Source: Hathewaya proteolytica DSM 3090 (GTDB taxonomy: Bacteria > Bacillota > Clostridia > Clostridiales > Clostridiaceae). Taken from it: a stretch of DNA of 64,000 bases. The stretch is from assembly GCF_900142225.1 (NCBI RefSeq), contig NZ_FRAD01000009.1, positions 65,166-129,165 of the forward strand, in the 5' to 3' direction. The notes under the pieces were generated by a model. It was not told the DNA's origin. It worked only from the letters and a program-made list of their open reading frames with translations, and did no database searches. Position numbers and translations under genes: made by a program. Below are positions 53,872 to 61,732 of this stretch, piece after piece (positions within the stretch are counted from its first letter, which is position 1; every line of letters starts with the position of its first letter).

Positions 53872-53916
53872 TAAAAGGCACAGAATTTGCATTCATAGCA
53901 GATTCTGTGCCTTTAA
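53872..53916. terminator. Bidirectional terminator between the NdpA-like gene and fba
   Basis: TTAAAAGGCACAGAATTTGC pairs with 53898-53916 (GCAGATTCTGTGCCTTTAA) with a 7-base loop. Confidence 0.82.
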
Positions 53917-53930
53917 GTTATTCATAGTGA

Positions 53931-54866
53931 TTACTTTGAACCTAAAATATTTTCAATTTTATTTATCACTAAATCTTTTATGTTGTCTCTTCCTACTCCA
54001 AGATATTTTCTAGGATCGATTTCTGATGGTTTTTCGCTTAAAACTTTTCTTACAGAACCAGTCATAGCAAGTCTTAAATCTGTATCCATGTTGATTTTGC
54101 ATACTGACATAGAAGAAGCTTTTCTAAGCATTTCAGCAGGTACTCCCTTAGCTCCACCAAGCTCTCCGCCGTATGTGTTGCACATTTCAACGTATTTTGG
54201 ATCTACAGCAGAAGCTCCATGAAGAACGATAGGGAAGTTGTGGAAACCATTTTCCTCTAATTTCTTAGTTATAGTTTCAAGTCTATCAAAGTCAAGCTTA
54301 GCTTCGCCTTTAAATTTGTATGCACCATGGCTTGTTCCAATAGCGATGGCTAAAGAATCTACACCTGTTGCTTTAACAAATTCTATAGCTTCATCTGGAT
54401 CAGTGTAAGTAGCATCCTTTGAGTTAACCTTTACGGCATCTTCAATACCAGCTAATTTTCCAAGTTCAGCTTCAACAACAACGCCTCTTGCGTGAGCGTA
54501 TTCAACAACTTGCTTTGTAACTTCTATATTTTTCTCTAATTCAAAATGGGAACCATCTATCATAACAGAAGTGAATCCCATATCTACAGCAGCTTTGCAA
54601 GCTTCAAAGTCAGCACCGTGGTCTAAGTGAAGTGCTATATCAAGGCCTGATTCTTCAGCAGCAGCTTTTACCATGGCCATCAAATAAGCTGGTCTCATGT
54701 ATTTTACAGCGGAAGATGAAACCTGAAGAATAACTGGTGAGTTCTTTTCCTTTGCGCCGTCCACAACTGCCTGGATTATTTCCATATTATTGATATTGAA
54801 CGCTCCTATGGCATAACCACCCTTAAAAGCATCTTCAAACATTTTTTTCGTAGTAACTAATGGCAT
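53931..54866 (-). CDS. fba: Class II fructose-1,6-bisphosphate aldolase
   Basis: Zinc-dependent glycolytic aldolase of 311 residues. ALHLDHGADFEAC (Asp82, His83 region), SVMIDGSHFELEKNI, VVVEAELGKLAG, AIGTSHGAYKF and FPIVLHGASAV are class II signatures. The ATG at 54866 begins the usual MPLVTTK. The in-frame ATG at 54878 abuts the ribosome site AAAGG, so the later start is preferred. A sigma-A promoter is at 54917-54944. Confidence 0.95.
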   Translation of the reverse strand: MPLVTTKKMFEDAFKGGYAIGAFNINNMEIIQAVVDGAKEKNSPVILQVSSSAVKYMRPAYLMAMVKAAAEESGLDIALHLDHGADFEACKAAVDMGFTSVMIDGSHFELEKNIEVTKQVVEYAHARGVVVEAELGKLAGIEDAVKVNSKDATYTDPDEAIEFVKATGVDSLAIAIGTSHGAYKFKGEAKLDFDRLETITKKLEENGFHNFPIVLHGASAVDPKYVEMCNTYGGELGGAKGVPAEMLRKASSMSVCKINMDTDLRLAMTGSVRKVLSEKPSEIDPRKYLGVGRDNIKDLVINKIENILGSK

Positions 54867-54916
54867 AATCAAATTCATCCTTTCACATTATATATTAAAT
54901 TAAGTCTTATACTTAT

Positions 54917-54944
54917 ATTATAATGTATAATGGTAAATTAACAA
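54917..54944 (-). promoter_or_regulatory. Sigma-A promoter of fba
   Basis: TTGTTA (54944-54939), 16-base spacer, TATAAT (54922-54917) on the minus strand. Confidence 0.6.
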
Positions 54945-54952
54945 AGGCATAA

Positions 54953-55333
54953 TTAGAAAATATTTTCGATGTTTAATTCCTGCATTTTTTTTATGTGGTT
55001 TAAAAAGAAACTTATTTGGTTGCTATATACCCTAGCTTCTTCTTTATTTTGTAAATCTATATAGGATTGCAGAGAAATAAGTCTATCATTTATGGTGTGC
55101 AACTCCTCTTCACTGCTGAAGGAGGAAAGAAATTTACCTTGGGAACTCCACACTTTTATAAGGGAGTCACATTTTGAAGAGGCTTTTTCCCAATTGCCAT
55201 TATCTATATCATGTTGAATACTAACACAAATATTAGATAAATCATTATAAACAACATCTAGGTGATTAAGGGAAAAAATAATACAGACAATAGTTAGTAT
55301 AAAAATAATAAACGATATTATTGAGTTCTTCAT
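54953..55333 (-). CDS. DUF4363 membrane-anchored protein
   Basis: A 126-residue protein with one N-terminal membrane helix (residues 5-24) and an outer helical domain, matching DUF4363. The motif NGNWEKASSKCDSLIKVWSSQ is characteristic. Its start overlaps the upstream DUF421 stop by four bases (ATGA), so the two are translated together. This pairing recurs in clostridia. Function unknown. Confidence 0.83.
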   Translation of the reverse strand: MKNSIISFIIFILTIVCIIFSLNHLDVVYNDLSNICVSIQHDIDNGNWEKASSKCDSLIKVWSSQGKFLSSFSSEEELHTINDRLISLQSYIDLQNKEEARVYSNQISFFLNHIKKMQELNIENIF

Positions 55334-56046
55334 ATCTTTTTCTTAGTTCCACCTTTCTTGTTTTTATTTATAAGTTGGCAACAAAATTCACCTTGAGAAT
55401 TTAAGTAAGCGTGAAATACGCATTTTGATGAATTTATGTGCATTTTTTTTAATTGCTTATCTAACCAAGGCAAATTTTTACCATTTAGTTTTAAATTTTC
55501 ATAGTTGATTTTGCCATCCATTATAAAAGAAATAGGTATTTCATCCTGTTTTACTTTTATTTTGAGGTCTTTTTTTGTAACCACGTCTGCATGACTTTTT
55601 GGTATAATGGAAAGCTGACCACTAGTTTCTAAAATTGCATAATGAACATCTTCTACGTTGTAGATATCTTTCAATCTTAATTCTTCTAATAAATCATTTA
55701 AATTTATACGTTGTTTTTTTAGTTCTTCTCTTACTACTTTGCCATCCACTATTAGTATACTTGGTCTTCCAGAGAAAACAGTTCTAGCTATTTCGCTTTT
55801 CAGTTGAAGTATAGATGTACTTACTTGAAGTATTAGCAAAGTTATCATAGGTATGATAGAATGTATTAATGGGAGTCTATTATCTTGCATAGCCATACTG
55901 GCAAGATCTGAGATCATTACAGTAAGGACTATTTCAAAAGGTTGGAGCTCACCAATCTGACGTTTTCCCATTAAGCGCATAATAATTAGAGCTACAAAAT
56001 ACAGTATAATTGTACGAATTATAAGTATATACAAATAAAACACCAC
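55330..56046 (-). CDS. DUF421 (YetF/YcaP-type) membrane protein
   Basis: A 238-residue DUF421 protein. Three N-terminal helices (about 1-80) contain RLMGKRQIGELQPFEIVLTV, and a cytoplasmic domain has FSGRPSILIVDGKVVREELK. The C-terminal LNSQGEFCCQLINKNKKGGT is basic. Homologues in spore formers have been linked to spore germination or membrane stress, but no activity is defined. Coupled to the DUF4363 gene by a four-base overlap. Confidence 0.88.
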   Translation of the reverse strand: MVFYLYILIIRTIILYFVALIIMRLMGKRQIGELQPFEIVLTVMISDLASMAMQDNRLPLIHSIIPMITLLILQVSTSILQLKSEIARTVFSGRPSILIVDGKVVREELKKQRINLNDLLEELRLKDIYNVEDVHYAILETSGQLSIIPKSHADVVTKKDLKIKVKQDEIPISFIMDGKINYENLKLNGKNLPWLDKQLKKMHINSSKCVFHAYLNSQGEFCCQLINKNKKGGTKKKI

Positions 56047-56118
56047 ACTTTAAAAATAATATTTGTATTTATTGTTGCCAAATCACGATTTTTTTATGTA
56101 ATGGAGGAGTTGAATTAA

Positions 56119-57783
56119 ATGGGAGATATTAAAATTACTTTAAAGGATGTAGGAAAAAATATTGTAGTAGATGATTCTATAAGCTTTTACGAAATTATGA
56201 GGAAGTATGAGATTGAAAAGGAAAATCCCATAATACTATGCAAATACAATGAGGAATACTATGAGTTGAGCCAGTGTCCAGAATGTCATGGGGTTCTTGA
56301 ATACATAACCAATAGTAATGATTTGGCGAGAAGAGCCTATGTTAGAACTTTGCAGTTTGTTTTGGTAAAGGCTGTGAAAAATTTATACAAAAGCAGTCAG
56401 CTTGATATAGAACATTCCCTAAGTAAGGGGCTTTACTGTGAAATCCATGGCATTGAGGGAGAACTTAGCAAAGAAGACATTGAGCGTATAGAAAAACACA
56501 TGGAATATATTATACAAAAAGATATTAAAATAGAAAAATTAAAGGTAACAAGGGAAGAAGCCATTGATATTTTTACAAAACAGAATATGATGGATAAAGT
56601 TATGCTATTAGAATCCATATCAAAAGAAATAGTTACATTATATAAATTAGAGGGGCTCTATGACTATTTTTACGGCCATATGGCGTATTCTACAGGGGAT
56701 GTTAGTTTATTTGAAATAAGAAAATATAGTCAAGGTTTTATTTTGAGATTCCCCACTGTGGATGAGCCTTATAAGGTACCAGAGTTTGTAGAGCATAGAA
56801 AATTGGCAAAAATATTTCGTGAAAGTGAGGCATGGGCTGACATACTTGGGATACCTCATGTAGGGGCTTTGAACAAAATAATTGATGACAATGAGATGAA
56901 AAGACTTATTCTTATAAGCGAGGCTTTCCACGAAAAAAAACTTGCACACATTGCAGATATGATTCACGAAAAGGATAGTGTAAAATTAGTTCTTATAGCT
57001 GGACCATCTTCTTCAGGGAAAACTACATTCACTAAAAGATTGGGAATACAGCTTCAAGTAAATGGATTAAAACCTGTACAAATCTCCATGGATGATTTCT
57101 TTGTGGACAGAGAATTTACTCCAAAAGATGATAATGGTAATTATGATTTTGAATCCATTGATGCCTTAGATATTGATTTATTTAATAGGAGCATAAAATC
57201 AATCCTTGATGGAATAGAAACTGAAATACCTACCTTTAATTTTAAAACTGGAAAAAAAGAATGGCTTGGACATAAAATAAAACTTCCTAAGAATGGCATA
57301 CTAATGATCGAAGGAATACATGGTTTAAATGAAAGGATGACATCTACTATTCCAAGGGATCAAAAATTTAAAATATACATTAGTTGTCTTACACATTTAA
57401 ATATAGACAATCACAATAGAATACACACTACTGATGTAAGAATGATGAGGAGAATGGTAAGAGACAGCTTATCTAGAGGGTATTCAGCAGAAGATACCAT
57501 GGCAATGTGGCCGTCAGTAAGGCGTGGAGAGAAGAAAAATATTTATGTTTTTGAGGATGAGTCTGATGTTATGTTTAATTCAACTCTTGTATATGAACTT
57601 TGTGTTTTAAAAAAATATGCTTTAGAGGAGCTTAAAAAAGTAAATAAGGATTCTGAGTACTATAATGATGCCAAGAGGCTCATCAGCTTTTTAAATTTCT
57701 TTAGGGAAATAGATAGGGAGTTGGTCCCTGATAATTCTATATTGAAAGAATTTATAGGTGGAAGTTGTTTTTATAATTATTAA
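56119..57783 (+). CDS. Nucleoside kinase with ThrRS-like N-terminal region
   Basis: A 554-residue protein. The N-terminal ~60 residues resemble a TGS domain, followed by a ThrRS second-additional-domain-like region (about 70-220, with HSLSKGLYCEIHG). The C-terminal half is a uridine-kinase/phosphoribulokinase-type P-loop kinase: P-loop GPSSSGKTTFTK (295-306), then SMDDFFVDREFTPKD, LMIEGIHGLNERMT and the RRMVRDSLSRGYSAEDT segment. Substrate is probably a nucleoside, perhaps uridine or cytidine. GGAGG lies upstream of the ATG. No neighbour suggests a pathway. Confidence 0.9.
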   Translation: MGDIKITLKDVGKNIVVDDSISFYEIMRKYEIEKENPIILCKYNEEYYELSQCPECHGVLEYITNSNDLARRAYVRTLQFVLVKAVKNLYKSSQLDIEHSLSKGLYCEIHGIEGELSKEDIERIEKHMEYIIQKDIKIEKLKVTREEAIDIFTKQNMMDKVMLLESISKEIVTLYKLEGLYDYFYGHMAYSTGDVSLFEIRKYSQGFILRFPTVDEPYKVPEFVEHRKLAKIFRESEAWADILGIPHVGALNKIIDDNEMKRLILISEAFHEKKLAHIADMIHEKDSVKLVLIAGPSSSGKTTFTKRLGIQLQVNGLKPVQISMDDFFVDREFTPKDDNGNYDFESIDALDIDLFNRSIKSILDGIETEIPTFNFKTGKKEWLGHKIKLPKNGILMIEGIHGLNERMTSTIPRDQKFKIYISCLTHLNIDNHNRIHTTDVRMMRRMVRDSLSRGYSAEDTMAMWPSVRRGEKKNIYVFEDESDVMFNSTLVYELCVLKKYALEELKKVNKDSEYYNDAKRLISFLNFFREIDRELVPDNSILKEFIGGSCFYNY

Positions 57784-57805
57784 CATGGTTGTTTAAATTT
57801 CAAGC

Positions 57806-57817
57806 TACCATATGGTA
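57806..57817. promoter_or_regulatory. 12-bp palindrome upstream of sdaAA
   Basis: TACCATATGGTA is a perfect palindrome lying 17 bases before TATAAT at 57835-57840, thus overlapping the expected -35 region. Possible repressor site. Confidence 0.35.
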
Positions 57818-57865
57818 TACTTGTTTATGTAAAATATAATATTGCTTAATTTAAAGGAGAAAATC

Positions 57866-58741
57866 ATGTTTGTAAGTACTGGCAAAGATTTAATTGATGA
57901 ATGTGAAAAGAAGAAGATTCCTATATGGCAGTATGCCATTGAGCAAGAAATGGAATATGAAGAGTGTGACCTAGATACTGTGTGGGATAAAATGAAAAAA
58001 AACCTAGAGGTTATGAAGGAGTCAGCTTCCTATGGACTTACTAATGGGTTAAAATCAATCGGTGGACTTATTGGTGGCGACGCCCTAAAGCTTAATGAAT
58101 ACAATAAAAAGAAAATCAGCCTTACTGGGGATGTAATTATAATGGCTATGGCTAGGGCTGTATCCTGTTCGGAAGTAAATGCTACTATGGGTAAAGTTGT
58201 GGCAGCTCCCACGGCTGGGTCTTGCGGCATACTTCCAGGTTCTATTATAACTGCAGCAGAAAAGCTTCAAAAGGGTGATGATGATATGATCAAGGCCCTA
58301 TTTACAGCATCTGCTATTGGAAACATTATAGCTCAGAATGCTAGTCTTGCAGGGGCAGAAGCGGGATGTCAAGCAGAATGTGGCTCTGCAGCGGCAATGG
58401 CTTCTGGTGCCATTGTGGAAATGATGGGCGGAACTCCAAGAATGGCTTTAGATGCAGGTTCAATTGTAATAAAAAATATACTTGGCCTTGTGTGTGACCC
58501 TATAGCTGGTCTTGTGGAGGAACCATGCGCAAAGAGAAATATGGCTGGAGCTGTAAATGCCCTTACAACTGCGGATATGGTAATGAGCGGAATAAGAAGT
58601 ATAATACCTTTTGATGAAGTGGTGAAATCCATGTATAAAGTGGGAAAGGCACTACCATCAGAGTTTAGAGAAACAGCACTTGGTGGAATAGCTATTACAG
58701 AAACTGCCTTAAAGTTGCAAAAGGATATTTTAGGAAGATAA
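57866..58741 (+). CDS. sdaAA: L-serine dehydratase, iron-sulfur dependent, alpha subunit
   Basis: A 291-residue alpha subunit of the oxygen-sensitive [4Fe-4S] L-serine ammonia-lyase, which converts L-serine to pyruvate and ammonia. Diagnostic motifs are VVAAPTAGSCGILPGSI, AECGSAAAMASGAI, VCDPIAGLVEEPCAKRN and SGIRSIIPFDEVV, with the cluster cysteines. AAAGGAG sets the ATG at 57866 over an upstream TTG at 57842. The beta-subunit gene (sdaAB) that normally sits immediately upstream is not here or elsewhere in the window. Confidence 0.94.
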   Translation: MFVSTGKDLIDECEKKKIPIWQYAIEQEMEYEECDLDTVWDKMKKNLEVMKESASYGLTNGLKSIGGLIGGDALKLNEYNKKKISLTGDVIIMAMARAVSCSEVNATMGKVVAAPTAGSCGILPGSIITAAEKLQKGDDDMIKALFTASAIGNIIAQNASLAGAEAGCQAECGSAAAMASGAIVEMMGGTPRMALDAGSIVIKNILGLVCDPIAGLVEEPCAKRNMAGAVNALTTADMVMSGIRSIIPFDEVVKSMYKVGKALPSEFRETALGGIAITETALKLQKDILGR

Positions 58742-58756
58742 CATAGTAATGATATT

Positions 58757-58798
58757 AAAACTGCCTTTGGAATGAATAGTTTCAAAGGCAGTTTTTTT
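58757..58798 (+). terminator. Terminator after sdaAA
   Basis: AAAACTGCCTTTG pairs with CAAAGGCAGTTTT and is followed by further T residues. Confidence 0.88.
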
Positions 58799-58878
58799 AT
58801 TTCAAATAACAAAGAAAATGGAACCTAAGCGGCTAGATAAGAATAACATATTATAAAATCAATATTTTAGGAGTAATT

Positions 58879-59421
58879 ATGGAGAATTTAAAGGGAACTG
58901 AGACAGAAAAAAATTTATATAGAACTTTTAGTGGAGAATCTAGAGCTAGGAATAAGTACACTTTTTACGCCGAAAAAGCAGAAAGGGAAGGAAATCATTG
59001 GATTGCTGAAGTTTTTAGGAGAACAGCAGATGATGAGAAGGCTCATGCAAGGCGTGTTTTTAACGATTTTTTGAAATTAAATACTGATTTAAAGTTGGAC
59101 TTAATGGATGCTATTGGCGGCGAAGTGGATGAAGACAATAACGTGTATAAGAAGTTTCAAGAGCAAGCTGAGCAAGAAGGGTTCTCATGCATTGCCAATT
59201 TTTTTCGTGAGCTTAGAGACATAGAAGAGTACCACGCTAAGTGTTTCAAAAGTTTACTAGATAGGTTGGAGAAGGGTATGTATATAGATAGCCAAGTACA
59301 GAGATGGCAGTGTATCAACTGTGGATATATTCATGAGGGTATATCTGCACCTGAAAAGTGTCCTGCTTGTGGGTATCCACAGGGATATTATAAGATGATG
59401 AATTATAAGTGTGAAGAGTAG
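58879..59421 (+). CDS. rbr: Rubrerythrin
   Basis: A 180-residue rubrerythrin, the non-heme diiron NADH-linked peroxide reductase of anaerobes. The diiron four-helix domain (residues 1-140) has Glu20 in TFSGESRARNKY, the ADDEKAHAR helix and DIEEYHAKCF. The C-terminal rubredoxin-like [Fe(SCys)4] site uses Cys145, Cys148, Cys161 and Cys164 (QCINCGY, KCPACGY). AGGAG precedes the ATG. Two small genes follow closely. Confidence 0.95.
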   Translation: MENLKGTETEKNLYRTFSGESRARNKYTFYAEKAEREGNHWIAEVFRRTADDEKAHARRVFNDFLKLNTDLKLDLMDAIGGEVDEDNNVYKKFQEQAEQEGFSCIANFFRELRDIEEYHAKCFKSLLDRLEKGMYIDSQVQRWQCINCGYIHEGISAPEKCPACGYPQGYYKMMNYKCEE

Positions 59422-59432
59422 GGGTGAGGGAA

Positions 59433-59633
59433 ATGGATATTATATATCCTGAAAGAATGCAACTTTTTATGCAAAGTGAAGATGGTGAAGAGGTAATTGG
59501 CTATGCTCAGAGATACATGGATGTGCAGGATGAACAATATAGATGCTGTAATAATGTGGAAAGAGACTATATAGATTCATTACTTAAAAAGATAGATAAT
59601 GATTATGTGGATATGGTTCTAAAAAAGCAGTAG
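59433..59633 (+). CDS. Small acidic protein downstream of rubrerythrin
   Basis: A 66-residue acidic protein with no membrane segment. It contains a CC doublet (YRCCNNVERDYIDSLLKK) and a Tyr/Asp-rich helical end. Its start is the ATG at 59433 behind GGGTGAGGG; a GTG at 59424 is in frame. It begins 11 bases after rubrerythrin and is followed by another small gene. Codon use and the ribosome site support a real gene. I recognise no family. Confidence 0.6.
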   Translation: MDIIYPERMQLFMQSEDGEEVIGYAQRYMDVQDEQYRCCNNVERDYIDSLLKKIDNDYVDMVLKKQ

Positions 59634-59658
59634 ATTAATTGGAAAAAGGAGTATTTTA

Positions 59659-59982
59659 ATGACATATAGGAGAGTCATCGAAAATTACTACTCAGATGTA
59701 AATAATCTGTTGGATGCCCTGGGTAAGTTGACATTAAATTATAGAACTCTCATTGGAGGGGCAGATGAGTTGTCCAAAAGTGTTATAGCATCAAAAAGCG
59801 ACGTAAAAAAAGCTCTTGATAGGGCTGATAATATAGGAGATATAATAGATATTGTTATAGACGATTTGGATAAATATATGGCATATTATTTAAAGTATTG
59901 CAAATCAAAAATGGAAGTTATAAAGAACTACAATAGAGAAGATTATATTGTTCGCGAAATAGATGAAGAGCTGAAAATATAA
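59659..59982 (+). CDS. Small helical protein of unknown function
   Basis: A 107-residue, apparently all-helical protein rich in Lys, Asp and Ile, with heptad-like stretches (VIDDLDKYMAYYLKYCK). AAAAGGAG precedes the ATG, and it starts 25 bases after the previous small gene. It probably forms an operon with that gene and rubrerythrin before the terminator at 59989-60033. No family recognised. Confidence 0.6.
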   Translation: MTYRRVIENYYSDVNNLLDALGKLTLNYRTLIGGADELSKSVIASKSDVKKALDRADNIGDIIDIVIDDLDKYMAYYLKYCKSKMEVIKNYNREDYIVREIDEELKI

Positions 59983-59988
59983 AGTGAA

Positions 59989-60033
59989 ATAAGGGTTGTA
60001 ATGCAAAAAATGCAATACAACCCTTAAGTTTTA
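59989..60033. terminator. Bidirectional terminator before pssA
   Basis: AAGGGTTGTA pairs with TACAACCCTT, with an inner TGCA/TGCA stem. T tracts lie on both sides of the convergent genes. Confidence 0.85.
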
Positions 60034-60543
60034 TATTTTTTTAAACTTGACTTTGCTTACCATTAAATATGCTAATAATAAAAATACTGTTATTGATATG
60101 CAGATGTGCAGTGGGGTGTTGTATGTTAGCAGGCAATACAGTGCAAGAGCGGCTCCAGCTACTGTAATGGGAATACCTGTGTATACATTATCGAATGTTG
60201 AAATGTTGAACTTTGCAAGTCTATAAGCACCGCATATAGGGAATACTATTATAAGTGCATAACTTATAATTCCTAGATTCTCAAAATTATATATAAAGTA
60301 CAACAATATGCTTGGGGCTACTCCAAAAGAAACAAGGTCAGCTAAGGAATCTAGTTCTTTTCCTATTTCACTGGAGGCATCGAAAAAACGTGCAATTTTA
60401 CCGTCATATCTATCTATTAGGGCAGCGGACAAAACGGCTATGGAACTTATAAAATAATTTTCTTTAATTGTCATCAATATAGAGATTATTCCCAGGGTGA
60501 GATTGCTAAAAGTAAGCGCATTTGGTATAAAGCTTTTTGACAT
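60031..60543 (-). CDS. pssA: CDP-diacylglycerol--serine O-phosphatidyltransferase
   Basis: A 170-residue CDP-alcohol phosphatidyltransferase that makes phosphatidylserine at the membrane. The signature DG-x2-AR-x8-G-x3-D-x3-D is seen with Asp47, Ala51-Arg52, Gly61, Asp65 and Asp69. About five helices follow. The N-terminal SFIPNALTFSNLTLGIIS is typical of PssA. No phosphatidylserine decarboxylase gene (psd) is adjacent in the window. A -10-like TATAAT sits at 60617-60612 on the minus strand. Confidence 0.9.
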   Translation of the reverse strand: MSKSFIPNALTFSNLTLGIISILMTIKENYFISSIAVLSAALIDRYDGKIARFFDASSEIGKELDSLADLVSFGVAPSILLYFIYNFENLGIISYALIIVFPICGAYRLAKFNISTFDNVYTGIPITVAGAALALYCLLTYNTPLHICISITVFLLLAYLMVSKVKFKKI

Positions 60544-60722
60544 AGTATCACTCCTATAAAATATTTGTATTTAATTCATCAAGCTGTCACATAAGGATAT
60601 TTTCTGTTCGTATTATATACAAATCCTATGAAATTAATTATAACAATTTAATTATAACATTTTTTTGTGAAAAGGTGAACGAATAAAAGGTAATTTATAA
60701 AATATATATTTGCAGATTAATG

Positions 60723-60731
60723 TGATATAAT
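60723..60731 (+). promoter_or_regulatory. Extended -10 promoter before the lipid kinase gene
   Basis: TG-A-TATAAT lies about 75 bases before the ATG at 60806. The -35 region is poor. Confidence 0.4.
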
Positions 60732-60805
60732 AATATGAGATAAAATTGTGTTAAATTTGAATAATAAATAATAAATACAGAGAGATAAATATCAGGGGGT
60801 TACTT

Positions 60806-61717
60806 ATGAATAAGGTAAAACTTATATACAATCCATATGCAGGTGAAAACCAGATACTTAGCAAGCTAGACACTGTCATAAAGGTGCATCAAGAAAATGG
60901 GTACAGTATTATTCCTTATAGGATAACAAGGGAAAGTTCCATGGAGGAAGCTTTTCAAGATTTAGACGAAGATTATAGCTATATTCTTGTTGCTGGTGGA
61001 GATGGAACTGTGGATTGTGCCGTAAATATCATGAAAAATAAAAACATTGATAAACCTATGGGAATTCTTCCAGTTGGCACAGCCAATGATTTTGCCAGAT
61101 TTATAGGAATGACTGGTGATGTACTTAAAGATTGTGAAAAAATAATTCACAGTAAACCCAAGGCTGTAGATTTAGGTAAAATGAATGAAAAGTATTTTAT
61201 AAACGTGGGTAGCACGGGATTATTCACAGATATATCGCAAAAAACAGATGTTAACTTAAAAAATACCATAGGAAAATTAGCATATTATATAAAGGGTGTG
61301 GAACAAATTCATACTCTTAGAAGGTTAAAGGCAAAGATCACAAGTGAAGAGTATAATTTTCATGGAGATATGTACTTGGTTCTAGTTTTTAATGGAAGAA
61401 CTGCAGGTGGATTTAACTTAGCTTACAATTCAGTGGAGGATGATGGTTTATTAGACGTTATTATTATTGAAGGTGTAAAAATTCACAACATAATAAATAT
61501 ATTTATTAAGATTTTAAAAGGTGAGTATTTGGAGGGCACTCCAGGAGTTATATATTTTAAGACTAAGGAACTTGTAATAGATACAGAGGAAGATATCGTC
61601 ACAGATATTGATGGTGAAAGAGGTCCTAATTTTCCAGTAAGAATTTCTTGCGTAAAGGGCGGCATTAATATTTTAGGTTGTGACAATAATAGTGATGGAG
61701 AAAAAGCGTTGGAGTAA
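60806..61717 (+). CDS. Diacylglycerol-kinase-family lipid kinase
   Basis: A 303-residue soluble lipid kinase of the DgkB/YegS fold. It has KLIYNPYAGEN at the start, the nucleotide-binding GGDGTVD (64-70), LPVGTANDFARFIG, and the C-terminal VEDDGLLDVIIIEG and DIDGERGP. Its substrate may be diacylglycerol (recycling to phosphatidate) or another lipid. GGGGGT precedes the ATG. The stop codon lies inside the loop of its terminator. Confidence 0.9.
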   Translation: MNKVKLIYNPYAGENQILSKLDTVIKVHQENGYSIIPYRITRESSMEEAFQDLDEDYSYILVAGGDGTVDCAVNIMKNKNIDKPMGILPVGTANDFARFIGMTGDVLKDCEKIIHSKPKAVDLGKMNEKYFINVGSTGLFTDISQKTDVNLKNTIGKLAYYIKGVEQIHTLRRLKAKITSEEYNFHGDMYLVLVFNGRTAGGFNLAYNSVEDDGLLDVIIIEGVKIHNIINIFIKILKGEYLEGTPGVIYFKTKELVIDTEEDIVTDIDGERGPNFPVRISCVKGGINILGCDNNSDGEKALE

Positions 61718-61732
61718 TCCAGCGCCTTTTTA
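61702..61732. terminator. Compact terminator overlapping the lipid kinase stop codon
   Basis: GCGTTGGA (61706-61713), loop GTAA, TCCAGCGC (61718-61725), then a T run. The loop contains the kinase stop codon TAA. Confidence 0.8.

Noticed and set aside
58369..58812. 147-codon minus-strand open frame over sdaAA and its terminator
   Set aside because: It is antisense to conserved SdaAA motifs and begins beyond the terminator with no ribosome site.
58835..58870. PerR-like operator before rubrerythrin
   Set aside because: Only one ATTATAA half-site is seen; the other half does not match well enough.
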